30,969 nt of DNA, from IMG/VR virus record IMGVR_UViG_3300017788_000107, positions 1-30,969 of that record; one strand, written 5' to 3'. Below, piece by piece: positions 24,781 to 30,969 of this stretch (position 1 is the first letter of the stretch; every line of letters starts with the position of its first letter). Origin of the DNA: a virus. A program made the translations under genes and the position numbers. The notes below the pieces were generated by a model. That model did no database searches. It saw nothing but the letters and a program-made list of their open reading frames with translations, and was not told the origin of the DNA.

Positions 24781-27333
24781 ATGGCGACAAAATTTATAGC
24801 ACCGTTTGAGTTACAACCTTTTACCTCATTTATTCGTGAAGAATTGAATCGTCGTGAACAAGACGTTGGATTTCAATATACGAAAAATGATACTGCAAGT
24901 TGGGATGACAATGGTGATTGGAACACCTATAAGGGACCATTGCGTTGTTGGGTTCGTATTTGTTCCAATGGTATTGGTAGTGAAAAGTATGGATCCAAAG
25001 AAGGATTTGTGATGGGCGGAATAAATGGTTTTTATAAAGACTATGGTTTTGATCCTGTAACTAATGCCAAAAAAGAAACTGTTTTGGGATACACACCGTC
25101 TGGTGAAGAACACAAAATTGAGGGAGAGTATGCAGTTGATAGCACAACTATTAGCAAACATGTACCACCACCTGGCATTATTAGTGTAGATGCGGTGATG
25201 CAAAAGTCATTGTATCGTCAAGTAACAATCAAGTGGAAGTGTTATTCTAAAGATCATTTGAACTATTTGACGCCGTACATGATGACGCCCGGTGTAAGTA
25301 TGTTTATTGAATGGGGATGGAACCATTACAATCCAAAATGTTTATTAAACTTGATGGACATAGGTCGTCCTGCATTGATGAAAAAGACGATGGATGATAA
25401 AACACCGGGACCATCTGGCGATCCTGATGATCCACGAACAGATTCTGGGCATGGTCTTTTAGGATTGTATACAGATCCGTTGTTGCAACAAACTCATATT
25501 GAACAAGGTAAAGGAATGTATGAACTGACATGTGGAATTATCAGCAGTTTTGATTTTTCGGTTCAGGCGGATGGTTCGTATGACTGTACTACCGAAGTGA
25601 AAAGCAACAGTTTTATTTATAGTGGTACACAAGTTAAAAGCAATGCTTTGGCATCAACATCAACTGCTGATAGTCAAGGAAACAAAAAGCCAGAACCGGT
25701 TAAATCATTAAAAGCGTATATTGATGGACAGTTTAAAGAAATACCAAAAGTTGTGTTGAATAATTTGGACAACAACGAACCATTGTTTCCAAATTCTGGG
25801 TTTCCGGGACCAGAAACCAGAGTATTTATTCCAAGAAATCTTGATACGTCCAAAGATCCACGTACCAAACAAGACAATGTAACCAAGTTTAGTTTCGATA
25901 GTGGTGCAACCGATGATTTTTGGATTACGATGGGATTGTTTATTGATATTGTAAACAAGTTTTGCGAAGGTACATCAGAAAAAACAGGTGCAGCTTTTAG
26001 CAGAATTGACATATCATCATCTTGGATTGGTGGACACAAAAATTTGATTAGCACCGACGGCAAAGTGTTGTTGATTCCAAATGCAGTTGCACCAAATATT
26101 TCTCCTGACGTTGAAGATCGTGGTAAATCAACGTTATATCAAACGCCACCAACTCAACAAACTGGTGCGTTACCACCTGCAAAATCAGAGGCTGACAAAA
26201 CACTTGAATCTGTGTTTAATGTTGCGCAACGACAAGATTTGAATGAGATTATCAATTATTTTAGAATCAACTATGGTGGAAAACAACCAGAACAAGTTGC
26301 GTTTCCAACCGCATCATATGATTATTATACAGGAAAGCTGGAGAATTTGTATGTTCATAAAGATGTTATTATTGCGGCTCTACAAAAATCTGAGACTATA
26401 ACTGATGTATTGAACTATGTGTTGAACAAAATCAATGAAGCTGCAAATAACATGTGGCAGTTTAACATTATTCAATATGGTCCGTCCAATTCATTGTTGA
26501 GTATTATTGATCTTAAATCGATGAGTATAAAAAGATTGCAAGACTTGGGAGGAGGTTTTAGACCATTTTTATACTTCTTCAAAAATCGTGCAAGTAAAAA
26601 CACAATTATTAGTTTGAGTATGAGTGTTAAATTGAGTGACAAAGTTGCTACTCAAGTTTTGTACAATTCTCCCAAAGACAATAAAAGTGTGGTACCTATA
26701 TCCAATCCATTTAAGTTTACCATCAAAGATAGATTTTTTAAGAAAACGTTGGATGACTCTTATTTGAAACCATCAGATAGAGAAACGTTGTTGAAACAAC
26801 AACAAAATCCTGAAAAGGAAAGAGAACGTGAAGATCAAAAGAAATTGATTCAAAAAGAAAAAGATGTAAAGTCCGGAGCGTTTGTTGTGGGTATAATAAA
26901 AAAAGAGACAGTATCACTTGATACGCTTTCACCAGAGGCATTTGATCAATTGCCTCTGCCATCGAGGCTCGCGCTCGTCGATCCGTTTAATTTTTCACGA
27001 ACAATAACACTTGAACAGACATATATAAGAAAACTTGTATTGAGACAAAAAGATCTTTTGAATTTGTTGGTTAACGATCAAGATCCGTATAACATGTCTG
27101 TTAATGGAATGCCGCAGCCGGATTTCAAGGTAGAAATTTCATTATTGGGCATTGCGGGTTTAAAGACATTTCAAATTTTTGGTATTGATAATTTACCAGA
27201 ACCATATGACAAAGACATTTTGTTTCAAGTAAACGACGTAAAACACAGTCTTCAAAGCAAAGGTATGTGGACAACCACAATAACTGCTAGTCTACGACCT
27301 GTTAAAGCGTTGAATTTGGCAGCAGCAATTTAA
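24781..27333 (+). CDS. Large baseplate hub-like structural protein
   Basis: 850 residues. The N-terminal 200 residues contain RCWVRICSNGIG, then PPPGIISVDAVMQKSLYRQV and LTPYMMTPGVSMFIEWGWNH. This PGI-x-x-V and MTPG...EWGW pattern recurs in large baseplate proteins of environmental T4-like phages. The middle is polar, with a Glu/Lys-rich stretch (about 680-705). The C-terminal ~80 residues have FKVEISLLGIAGLKTFQIFG, NLPEPYDKDILFQVNDVKH, and WTTTITASLRPV, a typical hub-type ending. It probably forms part of the hub beneath the tube, like T4 gp27/gp5, but no lysozyme domain is visible. It starts 4 bp after the gp53-like stop. Confidence 0.75.
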   Translation: MATKFIAPFELQPFTSFIREELNRREQDVGFQYTKNDTASWDDNGDWNTYKGPLRCWVRICSNGIGSEKYGSKEGFVMGGINGFYKDYGFDPVTNAKKETVLGYTPSGEEHKIEGEYAVDSTTISKHVPPPGIISVDAVMQKSLYRQVTIKWKCYSKDHLNYLTPYMMTPGVSMFIEWGWNHYNPKCLLNLMDIGRPALMKKTMDDKTPGPSGDPDDPRTDSGHGLLGLYTDPLLQQTHIEQGKGMYELTCGIISSFDFSVQADGSYDCTTEVKSNSFIYSGTQVKSNALASTSTADSQGNKKPEPVKSLKAYIDGQFKEIPKVVLNNLDNNEPLFPNSGFPGPETRVFIPRNLDTSKDPRTKQDNVTKFSFDSGATDDFWITMGLFIDIVNKFCEGTSEKTGAAFSRIDISSSWIGGHKNLISTDGKVLLIPNAVAPNISPDVEDRGKSTLYQTPPTQQTGALPPAKSEADKTLESVFNVAQRQDLNEIINYFRINYGGKQPEQVAFPTASYDYYTGKLENLYVHKDVIIAALQKSETITDVLNYVLNKINEAANNMWQFNIIQYGPSNSLLSIIDLKSMSIKRLQDLGGGFRPFLYFFKNRASKNTIISLSMSVKLSDKVATQVLYNSPKDNKSVVPISNPFKFTIKDRFFKKTLDDSYLKPSDRETLLKQQQNPEKEREREDQKKLIQKEKDVKSGAFVVGIIKKETVSLDTLSPEAFDQLPLPSRLALVDPFNFSRTITLEQTYIRKLVLRQKDLLNLLVNDQDPYNMSVNGMPQPDFKVEISLLGIAGLKTFQIFGIDNLPEPYDKDILFQVNDVKHSLQSKGMWTTTITASLRPVKALNLAAAI

Positions 27334-27343
27334 GTTAGTTAAT

Positions 27344-27697
27344 ATGATTGATTTAAACAAATATACAAAGTTGAAAGGAAACATTGTACCTCCATTGTTT
27401 CCCAGAGCGTATATTTTTGCATCTGAACCGTTGGATTATACCATACAGTATGCACGTCGATATTTTGTTAAAAAAGCCAACGACAACGAAATATTTGAAG
27501 TAAGTTCAAAAAACTATAAAACGTTGCCCGGAAACATTTATATTAAGTTGTCACTTCAGTGGCAAATTGGTGGTGAAAATGCGACTGAGCACAACAAACA
27601 ACAAGTTCAAATGGCAGAAAAGAAAATGAATGGTATTTCTGCCAAAGTGACCAACTATCTTTTGGGTTATGAACTGACCCCTACGCTAAAGACGTAG
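27344..27697 (+). CDS. Small conserved-looking virion-region protein, unknown function
   Basis: 117 residues, not recognised. It starts 10 bp after the hub-like gene and is probably cotranslated with it. Visible sequence: IVPPLFPRAYIFASEPLDYT, a basic YARRYFVKK, a strand-rich GNIYIKLSLQWQIGG and a charged helix near 88-105. There are no cysteines, signal peptide or membrane segments. Its stop codon TAG (27695-27697) lies in the right arm of a terminator hairpin, and the last codons (LTPTLKT) are encoded by the stem and loop. A small baseplate or tail accessory protein is a reasonable guess from position only. Confidence 0.6.
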   Translation: MIDLNKYTKLKGNIVPPLFPRAYIFASEPLDYTIQYARRYFVKKANDNEIFEVSSKNYKTLPGNIYIKLSLQWQIGGENATEHNKQQVQMAEKKMNGISAKVTNYLLGYELTPTLKT

Positions 27698-27704
27698 GGG
27701 TTTT
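27677..27704 (+). terminator. Rho-independent terminator overlapping the end of the small gene
   Basis: Nine-base-pair stem ACCCCTACG (27677-27685) / CGTAGGGGT (27693-27701), 7-nt loop, then TTTT. It closes the tail/baseplate block. The upstream stop codon sits inside the stem, so a translating ribosome would reach into the hairpin. Confidence 0.85.
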
Positions 27705-27809
27705 CTGACGATTCCAGAGATAAAAGAGGATCCATTTCACAAGATATTAATCACATATCCAATTACAAATAACGAATGGAAAAGAAACTCTCTGTTACAA
27801 GAAAGTTTA

Positions 27810-28133
27810 ATGTTATACATCAAAAACGTCACCAAGTCAGACCGTTTGAATAAAAAGTCATTGAAAATATGCATGGATTGTAGCAACGTGCATAACTTTT
27901 TTATACGAGAACGATCTACCCAAGATTCACAACGTTTAGATCCATGGTACAGAACATTTCCAATGTTTCCGGGAATACAAAGCAATCGTATGGTAATTGA
28001 ACAGAATACAAACATAGAATACGACTGGCATCCTATTATAAATTATGACAACTCAAAGACATATAACTTCATCTATGTGACTTCGCTTGATAGAATTAAA
28101 ATATACTGTATTGATACGTTAAACCATATGTAA
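27810..28133 (+). CDS. Unknown small protein, start uncertain
   Basis: 107 residues from the first ATG, with weak AAGAAAG before it. The frame is open upstream back to 27690, and the extra 40 codons look protein-like (for example PFHKILITYPITNNEWKRNS), so the true start may be a non-ATG codon such as CTG 27705 or ATT 27711, or the product may be joined to the preceding gene by recoding. Visible features are CMDCSNVHNFF with a CxxC pair, and LDPWYRTFPMFPG. The family is not recognised. It lies between the terminator and the tyrosinase gene, and its function is unknown. Confidence 0.5.
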   Translation: MLYIKNVTKSDRLNKKSLKICMDCSNVHNFFIRERSTQDSQRLDPWYRTFPMFPGIQSNRMVIEQNTNIEYDWHPIINYDNSKTYNFIYVTSLDRIKIYCIDTLNHM

Positions 28134-28241
28134 AATTATAACGTTTATTGATCACAAACTATGTTAAATCTCAACCCTATAAAAAAATAACAAATAAAGA
28201 GTGTTTAGTTAGTTTAGATCCAAACGAAACCACAATAATTT
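28134..28241. other. Intergenic region before tyrosinase
   Basis: 108 bp of AT-rich DNA. CTATAAAAAAATAAC lies around 28179-28193 and is only a loose relative of the late octamer. No SD precedes the tyrosinase ATG (ACCACAATAATTT). I see no convincing promoter, hairpin or RNA gene. Confidence 0.5.
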
Positions 28242-29726
28242 ATGACAAATCGACGTAATTTTTTTATACAATCCGGTCTACTTAGCACCGCTTCGTTTGG
28301 ATTAGATTCATTTGCAGTCAACCACAAACATCAAACGCCAGTTGAAAAGGTATTCCTTAAAAACAAGTTTGACCCAACTAAAGATCCTAAACGTATTCGT
28401 AAGAGTTTTTATGATTTAACAGACGAAGAACTTCGTAACCTATGTAAGGCAATTGGCTATATGCGTAATGACATGCCTACCGACAGTCCTCTCCATTGGG
28501 AGAACTATGGTAGACAACATGCACATCATTGTACCGAAGCCGGTGACGGTAATCCTCAGGTTCATTGGAGTTGGCACTTCCTCCCATGGCATAGAGGGTA
28601 TGTCTATTTCCTAGAACGTATTCTTGCCAATATTCTCACCACCAAACTTAACATCGACGGTTCCAAGTTTGCATATCCATACTGGGATTGGAGCACGCAT
28701 CCTGAAATTCCAAACACTCGTCTGCGTCAACAGGCTGGACTTGCAAGTCCATTGTTTGGTTATGACCTAACTCAGGAAGATATGGTCAACGTTGATAATC
28801 TAGGGTTTGACAACACAGCATTGTATGATGGTAATCGTGGACCCACCATATTGAAACCCAAGATGGATCCTGATAATGAATTGACCCAAGATTCTAAAGA
28901 TCACATTAAGGAAGCATTGTATTATACCAGTGCGTCGTACATTAACCAGATTCTAATGGCTCCGTTTGAACAGTTTGGCGGGGGATCAACAATCGACAGA
29001 AAGACGGGCCAAGGTCTTTTGGAACAAGGACCACACAACGACGGTCATGATTGGGTTGGAACCCGTATTGGCAAAAACAGAACCATGGGAACATTACGAT
29101 ATGCTGCTCTTGATCCTATTTTCTACATGCACCATGGTAACATTGATCGTATATTCTCATTGTATACACAACCAATGCCGGATCTTGATGGTCCGTGGGG
29201 TCAACAAGTTTATGAATACACTGACATTGACGGTTCGTGGGTCAGGGTCAGCGTCAAAGATATCATGACTGGTATCAGCAATAATATCAGCTATGGTGAA
29301 TCTCCATTGATGGCCAAGATTGCACACCGTCCAAGTAATGTAACCAGAAACATTGTGGTTCCAGTTCAAAAGGTTATTGAAAACGATCCTGTTAGCGTCA
29401 CAATTTCGTCCACCATTGTGAAAAAGATTATTACAAGCAAACTTGCTTTGATGGATGTTAAATTAGGTACGATTAACTACACTGGAAAGTATAAAATTAA
29501 TATCACATTGAAAGATGCAAATGGAGTTGATACAACCGTTGGACGTATCAGAATGTTGGAAGGCGAACATCGTAAAGATATACAGCCAAATTCGGAACAC
29601 GTTTTCAGTGTGGCATTGAAGACCATCACTGCCCCTCCGACTGGAGAAGTGGTATTAACATTTATTCCTCCAAAAAAGAATGTTAAACTTAAAATAAAGA
29701 CGTTGGAATTTATGTCAGTTGAGTAA
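28242..29726 (+). CDS. Tyrosinase / polyphenol oxidase with twin-arginine-like leader
   Basis: 494 residues. Copper site A: H93 with C97 (H-x3-C, as in the His-Cys thioether of plant polyphenol oxidases), then H108 and H117 in VHWSWHFLPWHRGYVYFLER. Copper site B: H265 and H269 in GPHNDGHDW, and H297/H298 in DPIFYMHHGNIDRIF. All six ligands are present, so the enzyme should oxidise phenols or o-diphenols to quinones. After the core comes a DWL-like segment (DIDGSWVRVSVKD) and a beta-rich C-terminal domain like the KFDV domain of plant enzymes, which can cover the active site. The N-terminus MTNRRNFFIQSGLLSTASFG resembles a Tat leader. Codons look richer in C-ending forms than the neighbours. 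Enzyme call is strong; its role in a phage is unknown. Confidence 0.93.
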   Translation: MTNRRNFFIQSGLLSTASFGLDSFAVNHKHQTPVEKVFLKNKFDPTKDPKRIRKSFYDLTDEELRNLCKAIGYMRNDMPTDSPLHWENYGRQHAHHCTEAGDGNPQVHWSWHFLPWHRGYVYFLERILANILTTKLNIDGSKFAYPYWDWSTHPEIPNTRLRQQAGLASPLFGYDLTQEDMVNVDNLGFDNTALYDGNRGPTILKPKMDPDNELTQDSKDHIKEALYYTSASYINQILMAPFEQFGGGSTIDRKTGQGLLEQGPHNDGHDWVGTRIGKNRTMGTLRYAALDPIFYMHHGNIDRIFSLYTQPMPDLDGPWGQQVYEYTDIDGSWVRVSVKDIMTGISNNISYGESPLMAKIAHRPSNVTRNIVVPVQKVIENDPVSVTISSTIVKKIITSKLALMDVKLGTINYTGKYKINITLKDANGVDTTVGRIRMLEGEHRKDIQPNSEHVFSVALKTITAPPTGEVVLTFIPPKKNVKLKIKTLEFMSVE

Positions 29727-29742
29727 AATATTGAACTTTTTG

Positions 29743-29771
29743 TTGACAAACGATATGAAAACCAATAAAAA
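29743..29771 (+). promoter_or_regulatory. Candidate sigma70-like promoter before DNA polymerase
   Basis: TTGACA (29743-29748), 17-bp spacer, TAAAAA (29766-29771; four of six matches to TATAAT). Initiation near 29778 would give a short leader that begins just before the hairpin over the polymerase start. Placement fits an early gene after a block of late genes. Confidence 0.45.
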
Positions 29772-29785
29772 AACTTGATGATGTG

Positions 29786-29812
29786 ATCAACATGATATAT
29801 TGTTATGTTGAT
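29786..29812 (+). other. Inverted repeat containing the DNA polymerase start codon
   Basis: ATCAACAT (29786-29793) and ATGTTGAT (29805-29812) are perfect 8-bp inverted copies around an 11-nt loop. The right arm begins with the likely start ATG (29805-29807). It may act as a translational operator. Confidence 0.5.
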
Positions 29813-30969
29813 GATAAAGTTGTTGACAGAAATTGAAAAGCACATAGTTCGTAGAGACATAATATTGGATATTGTGCCGTTGTCTAATGATTTTCATGTT
29901 GCATCTATTGGTTTGTGTTTGGTTTTGATATATTGTGTTGATGATCAACAGTTTTTTTCAATACCTATTGATTCAACGGATCATGGTTTGAATTACAACA
30001 AAGACGATGTGTGTAAAATGTTGAACAAAGTGCGTGGACGTATATTTTGCATCAACAAAAAGAAAGTGTTGCATCAGTTTGAGTTACAAAAACTGTATGA
30101 TTTGTCGGTCATTATGTTTTTTGAGACCGGTGAAATTGTAGAAGATGACGAATACAACACGACATCACATACTTTTTTCAAACACAAGTATCACAATCAT
30201 AAAGAATTAAACAAAATTATACCTAGCAACAATCACATTTCCAAGTTTTTGGATATATGTAAAGATGTTGTGGTGTATATTCGTAAAAATTATGAAGCTG
30301 CATATTACGATATCAACAATTTGCTGGTAGAAACGTTGCAAAACATTGAAAAACAAGGAATATATGTCAATATTGATCAATTCAATCAACATTTTTCTGA
30401 TAAAACGCATTTGGTGTCAGAAAATAGGGTATATACTGAATACAATATTTTTACTTCGACCGGAAGACCTAGCAATCGTTTTGGCGGTATCAATTTTTCA
30501 GCACTAAACAAAGAAAATGGGTGTCGAAAGAGCTTTGTTTCACGACATGGTGACGATGGTGTATTGATAATGTTTGATTATAGTGCGTATCATCCACATA
30601 TTATTGCAAAACTGGTCAATTATGTGTTTCCAAACAAGGTAAACATATATCAGTATTTGGGCCAATATTACTTCAAAACCGAAAATCTTTCCGAAGATCA
30701 GTTGAAGAAGTCGAAAACGTTAACGTTTCAACAATTGTACGGTTCTATCTCGGAAGAATACCTAAAAATACCGTATTTTGCGAAGATTTCTGAATATCTT
30801 GATCATCGGTGGAAGTTTTTCAACGAATATGGATATATTGAAACGCCAATTTTCAAACGGCGTATTACCAACAAGCATTTGGTAAATGCAAATCCGGCCA
30901 AATTGTTCAATTACATACTTCAAGCGTCTGAAACTGAGTATTCGATGGAAAGTTTGATTGATGTAAACA
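29805..30969 (+). CDS. Divergent family A DNA polymerase, 5' part (3' end outside window)
   Basis: 388 residues to the window edge, still open. The start could be the ATG at 29805 or 29811; an in-frame stop at 29793-29795 limits it. Family A motifs: FTSTGRPSNRFGGINFSAL (216-234), motif A FDYSAYHPHIIAKL (257-270) with catalytic D258, motif B KKSKTLTFQQLYG (301-313), and an ILQASETE segment (371-378) equivalent to QGTAAD. The N-terminal ~150 residues are where a 3'-5' exonuclease should be, but no DxE is visible (LDIVPL at 21-26), so proofreading may be lost. Motif A has H263 where E. coli Pol I has the Glu steric gate, and H265 in place of the usual Arg. Role: phage genome replication. Confidence 0.85.
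   Translation, partial: MLMIKLLTEIEKHIVRRDIILDIVPLSNDFHVASIGLCLVLIYCVDDQQFFSIPIDSTDHGLNYNKDDVCKMLNKVRGRIFCINKKKVLHQFELQKLYDLSVIMFFETGEIVEDDEYNTTSHTFFKHKYHNHKELNKIIPSNNHISKFLDICKDVVVYIRKNYEAAYYDINNLLVETLQNIEKQGIYVNIDQFNQHFSDKTHLVSENRVYTEYNIFTSTGRPSNRFGGINFSALNKENGCRKSFVSRHGDDGVLIMFDYSAYHPHIIAKLVNYVFPNKVNIYQYLGQYYFKTENLSEDQLKKSKTLTFQQLYGSISEEYLKIPYFAKISEYLDHRWKFFNEYGYIETPIFKRRITNKHLVNANPAKLFNYILQASETEYSMESLIDVN

Noticed and set aside
30570-30610. Family B polymerase, from the resemblance of DYSAYHPHII to DFxSLYPSII
   Set aside because: The flanking STGRPSNRF, QQLYG and QASETE motifs in this order are those of family A.
1-30969. tRNA genes and CRISPR arrays
   Set aside because: No cloverleaf-like sequence was noticed in the intergenic gaps, and no regularly spaced non-coding repeats occur; a covariance-model scan was not possible.

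Overview
The window is part of a large contractile-tailed (myovirus) phage genome with T4-like virion genes and AT-rich DNA. It carries tail sheath, tail tube, gp26-like baseplate, tape-measure, gp53-like and large baseplate/hub proteins, all on the + strand. Three exact copies of the T4 late-promoter octamer TATAAATA lie in intergenic DNA. The last gene is a divergent family A DNA polymerase, not the family B enzyme of T4, so this is a mosaic lineage rather than a close T4 relative. Most genes start without a Shine-Dalgarno (SD) sequence, behind short A/T-rich leaders. That hints at a host such as Bacteroidota or Cyanobacteria, where SD-less starts are common, but the host cannot be fixed from this sequence.

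Layout. (1) 1-6053: the 3' end of a collagen-like fibre gene rich in Gly-Thr-Ser repeats, then two translationally coupled glycosyltransferase genes. The second is a fusion of a GT4 domain and a complete TibC/AAH-type autotransporter heptosyltransferase, including the four-cysteine cluster. (2) 6054-9655: late promoter, giant tail sheath, strong terminator. (3) 9667-14279: an insertion between sheath and tube, with two paralogous Vsr-like homing endonucleases pointing at each other around a HAD nucleotidase and a nucleotidyltransferase. (4) 14388-15782: tail tube, followed by an HNH homing endonuclease whose SD sits inside the tail-tube terminator hairpin. (5) 15799-20906: a small coiled-coil protein, then gp26-like protein with an apparent +1 frameshift extension at a seven-T run, then the tape measure behind a late promoter and hairpin. 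(6) 20916-28133: a baseplate protein with four ~102-residue internal repeats, a LysM-like gp53, a large hub-like protein and two small proteins. (7) 28242-29726: a full-length, plant-PPO-like tyrosinase with a twin-arginine-like leader. (8) 29743-30969: promoter, hairpin and the 5' part of the polymerase gene.

The most interesting possible system is at the left end. A Ser/Thr/Gly-repeat fibre is followed directly by enzymes related to those that heptosylate Ser/Thr/Gly-rich autotransporter repeats, which suggests that the phage glycosylates its own fibre. The tyrosinase, the gp26 frameshift and several hairpins over translation starts are the next strongest observations.
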